Shown: positions 17,314 through 25,596, numbered from the stretch's first letter. The stretch: DNA of 64,000 bases from Alicyclobacillus sp. SP_1 (GCF_024706985.1 NZ_JAMCCX010000083.1:1-64000), one strand, 5' to 3'. Made by a program: numbers and translations. Notes: generated by a model from the letters alone, not told the origin.

Positions 17314-18645
17314 ATGGCCACTATAGGAGAAAAAATTCGCGAAATTCGGCAACAGCGCGGCTTGACGCAAAGCGAGTTAGCTGGCGGAGTCGTAACTCCC
17401 AGCATGATTAGTCAAATCGAGGCGGACCGCGCTCGACCTTCCTACAACTTACTTACCAGCATTGCAAACCGTCTGGGCATGCCGATAGATTACTTTATGG
17501 ATGAAGTGGACGGACAGCACGTCATGGCTGCCTCCATCACCATCGCGGCTTACCACCTCATCAGTGGACGACCACAACAAGCATTGAACGAATTAGACAA
17601 AATGGACATCCCCGATGTCTACGGGCCGAGTTACAAATCGTATTTGCTGACGGGCGCGCGGGCCAGGAGAGCACTTGGTGAAGTATGGAGCAGCTTGGAG
17701 ACGTTCGAAAAACTGCGCGAAGAAGCGTTCCGAACACAAGACCGGCAACTGCTGTACGAGGTTTGCAAAGAATGTGGCACGACCGAATTCGCCTTAGGCA
17801 ACATCGACGGCGCTATTCACGAATGGAAGAAAGCGCTCAAGTACGGCACACAACTGGTGGAAGACAAAGTGATGTCTCCACTCGATTTTGACCGAGAGTC
17901 GCTCAGTATCTACTTGCAACTTCACGAAGCCGCCAAGGTAAGCCGCTTCCAGACGGAAGACGCAGCCCACTACCTTGAGTCTGCAGTGGCACTCGCGGGT
18001 GGAGTTCAGACATATCAGAACTTGGCGGATGCCCTCATCGCGTCAGCCATCTCTTTTCTCGATTATGACTCTGGAAAAGCGCGGTCGTTTGCAGACCGTG
18101 GACTGTCCTTGATTGAATGCATCAGCCACATGGAACAGGCACTCGTAGCACGTGCCACTGCCAATGAAACGCTGCCGCAAACAGCGAGTGACCCGTGGGT
18201 CGAGATTGCTGCCGCATCGACTACCGTCAGCAGCCTGGTCTTCCTCGAAGCAGAGTATCGGCGCGCAGAGAAAGAGATGGACGCACAAGACTACAATGCC
18301 GCTCGTAACCGCCTGAGTCGGGCGCGAGACATCCTGCACGAATACGAGCTGGAAGTGCCCGACCTGAAGGCCGACTGTTTTGAGTCCTACTGCACACTTC
18401 GCGAGCTGGAAGCCGACTTGTGCCGAGTCACTGGACAACTACAACAGTCTGCCGATATTTTGACAGAACTTCTTCAGATGTCGGAGAGTACCGAGGAAAA
18501 CAAGCGCACCTCGAAGTGGCTGGCGAACATTGTGCTCCTCTATCGCGACCTTGGAGACACCGCAAAGGTGCAAGAATACGGGGAAAAACTGGCACAGAGG
18601 TACGCGCAGGACTTGCCCATTCGGTGGGTTGATACACGAGGGTAA
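17314..18645 (+). CDS. HTH-TPR (RRNPP-like) transcriptional regulator
   Basis: The 443-residue protein starts with a Cro/C1-type helix-turn-helix (residues 4-60): IGEKIREIRQQRGLTQSELAGGVVTPSMISQIEADRARPSYNLL. The remainder is built from helical repeats of TPR type (about 75-430), for example GNIDGAIHEWKKALKYG and AQDYNAARNRLSRARDIL. This HTH-plus-TPR architecture and length are those of RRNPP peptide-responsive regulators (NprR, PlcR, Rgg), but many HTH-TPR proteins have no known peptide. The gene diverges from phoPR and converges on the GGDEF/HD-GYP gene, whose operon begins with a 29-residue exported-peptide-like ORF, a possible ligand source (inference). Confidence 0.85.
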   Translation: MATIGEKIREIRQQRGLTQSELAGGVVTPSMISQIEADRARPSYNLLTSIANRLGMPIDYFMDEVDGQHVMAASITIAAYHLISGRPQQALNELDKMDIPDVYGPSYKSYLLTGARARRALGEVWSSLETFEKLREEAFRTQDRQLLYEVCKECGTTEFALGNIDGAIHEWKKALKYGTQLVEDKVMSPLDFDRESLSIYLQLHEAAKVSRFQTEDAAHYLESAVALAGGVQTYQNLADALIASAISFLDYDSGKARSFADRGLSLIECISHMEQALVARATANETLPQTASDPWVEIAAASTTVSSLVFLEAEYRRAEKEMDAQDYNAARNRLSRARDILHEYELEVPDLKADCFESYCTLRELEADLCRVTGQLQQSADILTELLQMSESTEENKRTSKWLANIVLLYRDLGDTAKVQEYGEKLAQRYAQDLPIRWVDTRG

Positions 18646-18693
18646 CTCCAGAGGGATAGCAGAGTTGCATAAGAGTTGTGGTGTGGGGAATCA

Positions 18694-18729
18694 AAGACAT
18701 GGCCGTTTGTTAAAAAATGGCCGTGTCTT
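18694..18729. terminator. Convergent-gene hairpin
   Basis: AAGACATGGCC pairs with GGCCGTGTCTT (one G-U) around a 14-base A/T-rich loop. It lies between the HTH-TPR stop (18645) and the end of the GGDEF/HD-GYP gene, overlapping that gene's 3' end. No classical T-tail on either strand. Confidence 0.4.
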
Positions 18730-20545
18730 CTTCGAATTCAGAGGGAAGAATGCCCACCTCACGAACGACCTCTTTGAATGGCTCAATCAAGGCCGGATCG
18801 AACTGAGTTCCAGCACAAGCATCGAACTCATCAAAGGCTTCGAGCATGGTGCGGCGGCGTTGATACGGACGACTCGTGGTCATGGCATCGAACGAGTCGA
18901 CAATCGTCATAATGCGCGCTTCGAACGGTATCTTCTCCCCTTTTAACCCATGTGGGTAGCCAAATCCGTCAAAGCGTTCGTGGTGATGGCGAATGAGGTC
19001 AAGGCACGGGCGCAGAGACTTAATCTCGTGAACCATGTAGTACCCTTGCTCCACGTGGTTGCGCATGATGTCCCACTCTTCTTTCGACAGTGGATCCCGC
19101 TTGACCAACACATCAATGGGTGTCTGCAATTTACCGACATCATGGAGGAATGCTCCGATACGAATGTGGCGTTGTACATCCAGACTGAGACCAAGACGCT
19201 CCGCCAGCTTACCAGCATAACGCACGTTTCGCTCGGTATGCCGGTACGTATACCTGTCCCTCGTATTCATCATCTGCATATACAATTCGAGAGTGTTGAT
19301 AATGTCTTCCGACACGTCCAATCCGTCCAGTTCGCGTCGGATATCTTCCACCACCGTGCTGTACACCGCCACGCGGTTGCGCGCGGCAACCTTGATACGA
19401 TAAAGTGCGTCGTCTGCGGCGACCATCAAGTTCTGCTTTTTATCTGCCATTTCCGGATACCGGGCAACTCCGATAGAGGCTGTGATGTGCGTCTTTTTGG
19501 ACTGGTCCGGGCCCGGAAACTCGGCTTCTTCGATGGCTTTGCGAAACGCATTGGCCCGCTCTTCGGCAACCTCTACACTCACATCGGGAATGGTAATAAC
19601 AAATTCTTCACCACTATACCTCGATACCTGTTCCCCTTCGCGCGCGGTGCTCCGCATCAACTTGCCAAGGAACGTCAACGCTTTGTCTCCATGAAGATGT
19701 CCGAAAAGCTCGTTGTATCGCTTAAAATTGTCAATGTCCATAAGGAGCACACTGAACGGCTCCTCAGCCGCAATGCGGTCATCCATCCATGTGTGGATGT
19801 AGCGATGGTTGTGAAGCCGCGTCAACTCATCGGTAATCGCCAAATCCTTGAAGTGCTGTGCCATTTTGAAGTACTCGCGATAGACTCGCGATACGATGAG
19901 TATGAGTGCGGTGAAGAGGATGGTACCGCGAAGGCCGGAACTGTGAATGACAAGCGCGAGCAGATACCCGGTCAGAATGCCTACGCCGTAGACACCGAGC
20001 AACGCACCAGTGAAGATCGATTTTGCTCCGTCGACCAGACCGTCTACACCAAACCTTACATAATAGCTGAGAAATACAAAGAACATATTCGCCGTGAAAT
20101 AGACGACGGCGAAAAAAACAAGAGAAAGTAGGCTTATATGAAAGATTTGGCCGCTACGGTTGAACGTCAGTAGGGACAACTCGTAGGCAATAATGCTCGA
20201 GAGGCAGATTATAGTGTAGCTGTATAAAAAAGACAACCATCTTTTCCCTTTTCGGAAGGACAATATAAATCCTGCAACTATACCCCCAAGCGCAACCGTT
20301 ACCGTAGGATAGCTCAGAATGAAACCAATATAAAACGCTGTTTCCCAAGAAAAGTAGGCTTTTTGACTTATGTCTATCTCGAATGCGGAGGTCAAAGCCA
20401 ATAAGCCTATCAAGGCGTACGTGACCACGTAGCTGTCCATGTCCATCCTAGCAAACCTTACAGTAATGAACGCTATAAGCGTGATTACGCTAGCAACCTT
20501 GAGTGCCGAATAACAATATACTCTCAAGTTTTGAGTCTTAGTCAT
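18710..20545 (-). CDS. Multi-TM GGDEF and HD-GYP protein (c-di-GMP turnover)
   Basis: The ~611-residue protein has six to eight hydrophobic segments over the first ~225 residues. A GGDEF domain follows (about 235-395), with DELTRLHNHRYI, LLMDIDNFKRYNE and the active-site variant SGEEF. The C-terminal HD-GYP domain (about 415-600) is intact: HTERNVRYAG, HDVGKLQTP, NHVEQGY, HHHERFDGFGYPHGLKGEKIP and DSFDAMTTSRPY. It may both make and degrade c-di-GMP, or use GGDEF as a GTP-sensing input. The start is ATG 20545, whose frame overlaps the DUF5317-like gene by eight bases, indicating coupling. It is the third gene of the peptide operon. Confidence 0.9.
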   Translation of the reverse strand: MTKTQNLRVYCYSALKVASVITLIAFITVRFARMDMDSYVVTYALIGLLALTSAFEIDISQKAYFSWETAFYIGFILSYPTVTVALGGIVAGFILSFRKGKRWLSFLYSYTIICLSSIIAYELSLLTFNRSGQIFHISLLSLVFFAVVYFTANMFFVFLSYYVRFGVDGLVDGAKSIFTGALLGVYGVGILTGYLLALVIHSSGLRGTILFTALILIVSRVYREYFKMAQHFKDLAITDELTRLHNHRYIHTWMDDRIAAEEPFSVLLMDIDNFKRYNELFGHLHGDKALTFLGKLMRSTAREGEQVSRYSGEEFVITIPDVSVEVAEERANAFRKAIEEAEFPGPDQSKKTHITASIGVARYPEMADKKQNLMVAADDALYRIKVAARNRVAVYSTVVEDIRRELDGLDVSEDIINTLELYMQMMNTRDRYTYRHTERNVRYAGKLAERLGLSLDVQRHIRIGAFLHDVGKLQTPIDVLVKRDPLSKEEWDIMRNHVEQGYYMVHEIKSLRPCLDLIRHHHERFDGFGYPHGLKGEKIPFEARIMTIVDSFDAMTTSRPYQRRRTMLEAFDEFDACAGTQFDPALIEPFKEVVREVGILPSEFEEDTAIF

Positions 20546-21086
20546 TGTCTGCCACACCAACCATCCCAGTCATCGAATATACGATAAACACAATGATTCC
20601 GATGCTAAAAAGACAGTCCCCAATACTCACAACACTCTGAGGATAAATGTGAATGGGTATAATGTCGCCAAGGAACGGAAGGAATGTGGACTTCGTCATG
20701 ACAACGCTTTTTCCGTAATTTCCTCTGAGAAGCTCCGCGGCAAGAGTTCTATTGACACTGCGCACTGCAGGAAGATACGCTGGCATCCTTAATCCATTCG
20801 CGGACATCTCCAAAAAATTCAGAGCTGTCCCAACGCACGCCATCCATACCCCCGGTTGCTTGATGTTCAGGACACAAAAGAGGATCAGTGTGGTATAGCT
20901 CAAAATCATTAGCACTCCATAAAATGCGTGATTTCCAACGTGAATGGATACAAACTGAAGAACATACGACAGGATAACCATCCAAAGCATTCTTAAGCGG
21001 ATAGTAGAAAGAGAGGCAAATGAACCTCTCCTAAAGAACCCTATGACGAGCCCGCAAATGACGGATAGCCCTTCGAATGCCACCAA
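20538..21086 (-). CDS. DUF5317-like integral membrane protein
   Basis: A 182-residue protein with about five hydrophobic segments (approximately residues 5-18, 32-50, 55-70, 80-95 and 155-175). The internal NFLEMSANGLRMPAYLP and FLGDIIPIHIYPQSVVSIGDCLF segments resemble DUF5317 (N-G-x-x-M-P and L-G-D-x-I-P...S-I-G-D). The family has no assigned function. Translation begins at TTG 21086 or GTG 21083 behind AGGAG. It lies between a 29-residue exported-peptide-like ORF and the overlapping GGDEF/HD-GYP gene. A role in peptide processing, export or sensing is attractive but unproven. Confidence 0.75.
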   Translation of the reverse strand: MVAFEGLSVICGLVIGFFRRGSFASLSTIRLRMLWMVILSYVLQFVSIHVGNHAFYGVLMILSYTTLILFCVLNIKQPGVWMACVGTALNFLEMSANGLRMPAYLPAVRSVNRTLAAELLRGNYGKSVVMTKSTFLPFLGDIIPIHIYPQSVVSIGDCLFSIGIIVFIVYSMTGMVGVADND

Positions 21087-21129
21087 AGCACTCTCCTAGC
21101 CTGTTTAGTGTATGACACAATCTTAAATA

Positions 21130-21158
21130 CGAAAAGATTGGACCGGCAGCACCGGTCC
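21130..21158 (-). terminator. Hairpin between the peptide ORF and the DUF5317-like gene
   Basis: GGACCGG-TGCTG-CCGGTCC on the minus strand, followed by AATCTTTTCG. It begins 11 bases after the peptide stop and ends 44 bases before the next start. It could act as a partial intrinsic terminator, giving more peptide than membrane protein. Confidence 0.6.
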
Positions 21159-21169
21159 GGGTACATAGA

Positions 21170-21259
21170 TTAAAACTTAACTCCGACACCAGCCTGTGCT
21201 GCAATCGTGAAAAGAACAAGTGCGCCTAAAACTGCTACTGCTTTAACGCGTGGTGACAT
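21170..21259 (-). CDS. 29-residue putative exported peptide
   Basis: ATG 21259 is preceded by GAGGAGG with an ideal spacer, and the frame ends TAA at 21170. The product has a basic N-terminus (Arg4, Lys6), a hydrophobic core of about 14 residues (7-20), then an AQA tripeptide at 21-23 followed by GVGVKF. This looks like a signal peptide with an A-x-A signal peptidase I site that would release a hexapeptide, though it could also remain as a single-TM peptide. It has a ~150-base structured leader and is first in the operon with the DUF5317-like and GGDEF/HD-GYP genes. It is not a recognised family; the ORF itself is well supported by its ribosome site and position. Confidence 0.6.
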   Translation of the reverse strand: MSPRVKAVAVLGALVLFTIAAQAGVGVKF

Positions 21260-21273
21260 CGTGGGTTCCTCCT

Positions 21274-21302
21274 CAGATAGGTCCAAAATCAGGACCAATC
21301 TG
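21274..21302 (-). promoter_or_regulatory. Leader hairpin abutting the peptide ribosome-binding site
   Basis: CAGAT-A-GGTCC, a 7-base loop, then GGACC-A-ATCTG: ten pairs with one A/A (T/T on the transcript) mismatch. The 3' side of the stem touches the GAGGAGG Shine-Dalgarno of the 29-residue ORF, so folding or ligand binding could modulate its translation. Confidence 0.55.
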
Positions 21303-21415
21303 AAGTGCTTGAGCTACTGGTGCGACAGAAGAGTTGCCCGACTTTTGCTAGCCTCGCAAAATGCCGAGTGCCGTAAATGCGATGGTTACTATAGGAGTTA
21401 CACCCCGATGAGAGC

Positions 21416-21421
21416 ATTATA
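21416..21421 (-). promoter_or_regulatory. -10 element of the peptide operon
   Basis: Perfect TATAAT on the minus strand in an AT-rich stretch, about 155 bases upstream of the peptide ATG. No good -35 hexamer is seen at 16-18 bases, so the promoter may need an activator. Confidence 0.45.
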
Positions 21422-21563
21422 TAGTGAAAACGACAAGATTTTCTACTATGCGGACGAAAAAAAGGACAAAATTTCTCGAAATTTGATAGATTTCTCGCTG
21501 AGGCGACATGCTCAGGGCATGAAATATGAGATCTCCGTCCGTTCGTGCGTCACGTGCCGCAAC

Positions 21564-21590
21564 AAAAAAAGACGCTCTTCACGGCGCCCC
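21564..21590 (-). terminator. Possible terminator with seven-T tail
   Basis: On the minus strand GGGGCGC pairs with GCGTCTT (G-U tolerated) around CGTGAAGA, followed by a T run. It lies ~245 bases downstream of the glycosyltransferase-like gene at 21835. Confidence 0.4.
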
Positions 21591-21834
21591 TGTGCGAATC
21601 GAATGATTCTGTTGTGCATCGATGATCGCTACGTCTTGGTCGGAGATTGGGGATAGTCGCGCGGAAAAGCGGCCCCACATCTTCCATCGGGTCGGGTTCC
21701 TGCTGCACCAGCGGGTCGGATCAAGGGAAGCGCGCTCCCGATTGCCTCAGCGAGAGCCGCGCCAATCGGTGGCCCGTGTGGCGACTTCACCGCTTCCGCA
21801 TCCGCGAGCGCGTGGATTCTGGTCCGTCATACTA

Positions 21835-22284
21835 TCATCTCGATGGAGAGTCCAAAAATGCCGAGGTGATGGCTTGAGGAGTACCGGGCAATCGCAAGTC
21901 GTAGATGCATCCGATGGCGGGCTCCGCGAAGCAGACGTTGCGGATGACTTCGAGTACTTCGTCTTCACTCGGCACGCGGCAATAGTCGAGGCCCTCGTTC
22001 TTGACTTGAAGGAGACGTACAATGTCTTCCGTTCCGTCGGTCGATCCGGTATCGACGACGACAATCCGACACTCTCTCCGATGCAAGAGGTTGCTGCCGA
22101 GTATCCAGCGAATAGACCCTTCAATCGTCTCACAGGCATTCTCCACCAACAAAAGGTAGACGACTGGTTCTGGATTGCCGTAAGCCGCCACATGTCGACG
22201 TCTCTGATAAGCGCGCACAGATTGCACAACGAGTGTACCAGCACCGTACATCGCGAGTATCCAATAGAGGAGAATCCACCACAT
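21835..22284 (-). CDS. Membrane-anchored glycosyltransferase-like mini-protein
   Basis: From ATG 22284 (GGGGGTGA upstream) the product has 149 residues: one N-terminal membrane helix (MWWILLYWILAMYGAGTLVV), a basic stop-transfer region, then a ~100-residue piece resembling the first half of a family 2 glycosyltransferase, with VVVDTGSTDGTEDIVRLL. The DxD metal motif and acceptor half are absent, so catalytic transfer is unlikely. It may be a regulatory or degenerate protein. It lies downstream of metK beyond that gene's terminator. Confidence 0.7.
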   Translation of the reverse strand: MWWILLYWILAMYGAGTLVVQSVRAYQRRRHVAAYGNPEPVVYLLLVENACETIEGSIRWILGSNLLHRRECRIVVVDTGSTDGTEDIVRLLQVKNEGLDYCRVPSEDEVLEVIRNVCFAEPAIGCIYDLRLPGTPQAITSAFLDSPSR

Positions 22285-22320
22285 CCCCCTCACCCCCTTA
22301 CTTCCAACATATGCGAGGGC

Positions 22321-22357
22321 AAAAAAAAGCGGCACCGATGGTGAAGCAATCGGTGCC
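22321..22357 (-). terminator. Intrinsic terminator of metK
   Basis: GGCACCGAT and ATCGGTGCC flank a 9-base loop, followed by GCTTTTTTTT on the minus strand, ~110 bases beyond the metK stop. Confidence 0.88.
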
Positions 22358-22468
22358 AAGAGTATGGGGTAAGGGTAATGCTATATCATACGTAGCGCGG
22401 TCGCTGGTTCTGTCCGTCGAGCGACGATTTTTCTCTTTCGACCGTCAGACAAGTCGCCGAGCCTAACT

Positions 22469-23677
22469 TCACACGGTCGGCGCCGACAAACCCGCGTCTT
22501 CCAGAAGAGCAGCCGCTTTGTCGGTACGTTCCCAGGGAAGATCGAGATCGACCCGACCAAAGTGCCCATAAGCCGCAGTCTGGCGGTAAATCGGCCGACG
22601 CAAATCGAGGTCTCGAATAATAGCTGCTGGCCGCAAGTCAAAATGGCGACGCACCAGTTCGACCAATTTGTCTTCACTGATTTTTCCGGTACCGAAGGTA
22701 TCGACCGAAATGGATACTGGCTTTGCTACGCCAATGGCGTAGGCCACCTGAACTTCGCACTTTCGCGCTAATCCGGAGGCAACGAGATTTTTGGCCACAT
22801 ACCGTGCGGCATAAGCAGCGCTGCGGTCCACTTTGGTGGGGTCTTTGCCGCTGAAAGCTCCACCGCCGTGTCGTGCGTAGCCGCCGTACGTGTCTACAAT
22901 AATTTTGCGACCCGTCAGCCCCGCGTCGCCTTGCGGCCCGCCGATGACAAAGCGCCCAGTCGGATTGATAAAGTACTTCGTGTCTGCGTCAAGATATTCC
23001 GAAGGCACGACTTTTTGAATGACGTGTTCGCGCATGTCGCGGTCGATGGTCTCCAGAGACGTGTTTTCGTCGTGCTGGGTGGAGATGACAATGGTGTCCA
23101 CGCGCACTGGCTTGTCACCGTCATACTCAACCGTCACCTGCGTCTTTCCATCGGGGCGCAAATACGGCAAGGTACCCTCTTTGCGAACTTCGCTAAGGCG
23201 TCTCGACAGCTTGTGGGCCAGCGAGATGGGCAGAGGCATCAGTTCTTCCGTCTCATCACAGGCAAAACCGAACATCAAGCCTTGATCTCCGGCGCCAATT
23301 TCCTCCACCTGCTCATCGGTCAGATGGCGTGACTCCAGTGCGACGTTGACGCCTTGAGCGATATCCGGGGACTGTTCGTCAATGGATGTGATGACCGCAC
23401 AAGTTTCCGCATCAAAACCAAATTTCGCCCGCGTATAGCCAATCTCCGCCAATGTCCGGCGGACCGTCTTAGGAATGTCCACGTAGCAGGAGGTGGTAAT
23501 TTCTCCGGCGACCAAGACAAGCCCAGTCGTAACGGAAGTTTCACAGGCAACTCGAGCAAACTTGTCATGCGCCAATATCTCATCCAATACGGAATCTGAA
23601 ATTTGGTCGCAAATTTTATCTGGATGTCCCTCTGTGACCGATTCAGAGGTAAATAGCCGACGATTGGTCATGGCCAT
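22469..23677 (-). CDS. metK: S-adenosylmethionine synthetase
   Basis: MetK condenses ATP and methionine to SAM. The 402-residue length is typical. The N-terminal domain has [20 protein letters not shown] (ATP and Mg contacts), the central domain [16 protein letters not shown], and later [22 protein letters not shown] and [23 protein letters not shown], all hallmark motifs. The start is ATG 23677 with GGGAGGG nine bases upstream. No S-box riboswitch was recognised in the ~190-base upstream region, so regulation differs from Bacillus subtilis metK or is not visible. It is monocistronic, with a strong terminator. Confidence 0.98.
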   Translation of the reverse strand: MAMTNRRLFTSESVTEGHPDKICDQISDSVLDEILAHDKFARVACETSVTTGLVLVAGEITTSCYVDIPKTVRRTLAEIGYTRAKFGFDAETCAVITSIDEQSPDIAQGVNVALESRHLTDEQVEEIGAGDQGLMFGFACDETEELMPLPISLAHKLSRRLSEVRKEGTLPYLRPDGKTQVTVEYDGDKPVRVDTIVISTQHDENTSLETIDRDMREHVIQKVVPSEYLDADTKYFINPTGRFVIGGPQGDAGLTGRKIIVDTYGGYARHGGGAFSGKDPTKVDRSAAYAARYVAKNLVASGLARKCEVQVAYAIGVAKPVSISVDTFGTGKISEDKLVELVRRHFDLRPAAIIRDLDLRRPIYRQTAAYGHFGRVDLDLPWERTDKAAALLEDAGLSAPTV

Positions 23678-23869
23678 GGTCTATCGCCCTCCCTTATAAA
23701 GACCGTTGCAAAACAGAGTAATCGTAGTCTATTTCGGCGAAAGCGTCAAACCGTAAAGAGGTGTTCGAGATTGGGTCGGCTCGATGCGCTGACCAAGATG
23801 CTGCCTAAAAATCATGATTGTACATACCATAAAATGTTGCTATCGTTGCCGTATGAGGAGGCTTTTACG

Positions 23870-24658
23870 ATGCATACGACAGCAATACTCGGCACTTCTG
23901 ACTTTAGTTATCGGAAGAATGGGAAAACAGCGACATTCGATGAGCTATTCCCGGAATTTAACGAGCGCGACCGAATTGGGATAGTCACTCGCAGCCCTGG
24001 CGGAAGTGTGGGGGCCAGCGCGCTGCTGTTGGCGGCCATCACGCGGTTCTATGACTTTTATCGCCCGCTGCTCGGCAACGAACCAGGCAAGCTACGTATC
24101 TATCCGGACTACTTTATTTTTCATGTCGGACAGAAACAGATGGACCATTATTGGATGGACATATGGCCGCCGAACAAGGAGGTCGTGGTCGAAGATGACC
24201 CGGAAGAGATTTTGGAGTCCATCAACGACCGCGGGATTACGCGGTTGCTGGTCGAGGATATCACACCCTCACAACCCACATTGCTCAGGGGGCCAAAAGA
24301 CAAACACCGATGGCAGAGCGACACCTCGTCCCCCATCTTGCTGGCGGAAACCGTGGCTAGTGCTGAACAGCGGATGGTCACTGCGTTGGCCTACCATCCG
24401 ACCGGGCAGACAGCTCATCCAGATGTGTGCGTGACGAGTTGCCAAGAAGCTGAACGGTACATTCGGATGTCCATAGAGGAATCTGAAAACTTGCGACCCG
24501 AGGAGCGCGAAGCACTGCATACCACCCGAGATGCGCTCTACTCGAACGGTCAAGTCTCCGAGTCCTATCGCAGTATTGCTGTGGCCCAGGCCATCTGTAT
24601 GCTCACCCAGTCAACGACGAGCGGTCCTGCCACTCGTCGGCACATGGCCAAGTGGTAG
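23870..24658 (+). CDS. Hypothetical protein of unknown family
   Basis: Starts at ATG 23870, eight bases after GAGGAGG; a longer in-frame extension to 23771 lacks a site. The 262-residue soluble protein has no signal peptide or membrane segment. Visible features are an IGIVTRSPGGSVGASALLLAAITRFYDFYRPLL segment, an aromatic YPDYFIFHVG...MDHYWMDIWPPNKEVVV stretch, EDITPSQPTLL and a charged C-terminal third. It may be related to Alicyclobacillus-specific hypothetical proteins. It diverges from metK and converges with tagA at 18 bases. I assign no function. Confidence 0.75.
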   Translation: MHTTAILGTSDFSYRKNGKTATFDELFPEFNERDRIGIVTRSPGGSVGASALLLAAITRFYDFYRPLLGNEPGKLRIYPDYFIFHVGQKQMDHYWMDIWPPNKEVVVEDDPEEILESINDRGITRLLVEDITPSQPTLLRGPKDKHRWQSDTSSPILLAETVASAEQRMVTALAYHPTGQTAHPDVCVTSCQEAERYIRMSIEESENLRPEEREALHTTRDALYSNGQVSESYRSIAVAQAICMLTQSTTSGPATRRHMAKW

Positions 24659-24676
24659 ACAACGGGAGAACTCGAA

Positions 24677-25444
24677 TCAGCGTTTATGCGGAGCATAGGA
24701 TTGATTTTGACGCACCACGCGCCATGCGAAACGAGGCAGCGCAGTCTGGCGGCGAATGCGACTCGGTTCACGAAGCAAGCGATACAGCCATTCCACATTG
24801 AGCTTGCGGAAGATTTGTGGCGCCCGGGGCACCGTACCTCCCCAGACGTCGAAACTCCCGCCAACGCCAAGCGCGACGCAGGGTGGAAGTTGCGATAGCC
24901 ACTGATAAATCACCTGCTCTTGGCGCGGTTGTCCCATGCCTACCAACCAAACATCCGGCGCAAAATCCGCAATGGCTTCCATGACGTGCGGCATCTCAGT
25001 GGTTGGGAAATAACCATCCCGGCCCGCGAACTGATGCATGGGGAAATCTCGCCGCAGCACCGCTAAACAAGCTTCCAGCGACGGCAGTGAGGAGCCTAGC
25101 AAATACACGCGCAACGTTTGATTGCGGCGAATTGCTTCCTTTAATAACTCGAGAACCAATTCTACGCCCGTCACCCGTTCCGGAACGGGACGACCCATGC
25201 GCGCCGCCGCCCACACGACGCCAATTCCGTCTGCAGTAACGAGGTCTGCCGCACGGCTGATTTTGAGCACTTCAGGAACCTCTTGACTCTTCATGACAAA
25301 TTCCGGACCGGCCGTGATGACCATGCGGCGGCTTTTTTCTGCAATCCAGTGCAACATCAACTCAATCGCTTCAGCCGATGTTGTCCGGTGGAAGCGTACT
25401 CCGAGTACTTCCACCACATGCTCGGCCAGTGATTCCGTCGACAA
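24677..25444 (-). CDS. WecG/TagA/CpsF family glycosyltransferase
   Basis: WecG/TagA enzymes add N-acetylmannosamine(uronate) to a lipid-linked disaccharide precursor in wall or capsular polymer synthesis. The 255-residue product matches the family length from TTG 25444 (AAGGGG upstream); the open frame reaches 25720 without a site or family features. Motifs include EVLGVRFHRTTSAEAIELM, the ITAGPEFVMKSQ block, the catalytic TADGIGVVWAA segment, PERVTGVELV, VYLLGSS, and the C-terminal PDVWLVGMGQPRQEQVI with LGVGGSFDVWGG and RAPQIFRKLNVEWLYRLLREP. It lies 150 bases downstream of a small membrane ORF and converges with the hypothetical gene. Confidence 0.92.
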   Translation of the reverse strand: MSTESLAEHVVEVLGVRFHRTTSAEAIELMLHWIAEKSRRMVITAGPEFVMKSQEVPEVLKISRAADLVTADGIGVVWAAARMGRPVPERVTGVELVLELLKEAIRRNQTLRVYLLGSSLPSLEACLAVLRRDFPMHQFAGRDGYFPTTEMPHVMEAIADFAPDVWLVGMGQPRQEQVIYQWLSQLPPCVALGVGGSFDVWGGTVPRAPQIFRKLNVEWLYRLLREPSRIRRQTALPRFAWRVVRQNQSYAPHKR

Positions 25445-25596
25445 AACGAATTCCCCTTCCCAACGCTTTCCTTGGAGATTACATTCGCCGCGAACGCGAA
25501 GAAACCCTCCATCCGCCATCGGTGCAAAACGGGTGGAACACGCCCTCTCCATACCGTCGGTTGGGTGTCCATCTGCGAAACACTCTCCGAACAAGG

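Larger units (their letters stand above)
21303..21834. other. Intergenic region carrying the peptide-operon leader and promoter
   Basis: About 530 bases. On the minus strand it holds a TATAAT box (21416-21421), an AT-rich upstream stretch (about 21420-21500) and a 5' leader with a second stem TTTTGC/GCAAAA (about 21345-21365). I matched the leader to no riboswitch class. A plus-strand frame from ATG 21408 to 21656 follows an AGGAG and cannot be excluded, but it overlaps the promoter. Confidence 0.4.

Noticed and set aside
18950-20131. 393-residue plus-strand frame
   Set aside because: Antisense to the GGDEF/HD-GYP domains, no ribosome site or family features.
21408-21656. 82-residue plus-strand frame behind AGGAG
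   Set aside because: Plausible start, but it overlaps the minus-strand TATAAT and terminator and its C-terminal third is Arg/Cys-rich; not enough support to list as a gene.
22360-24000. S-box SAM riboswitch expected near metK
   Set aside because: The conserved S-box elements were looked for upstream of the metK start and not found.
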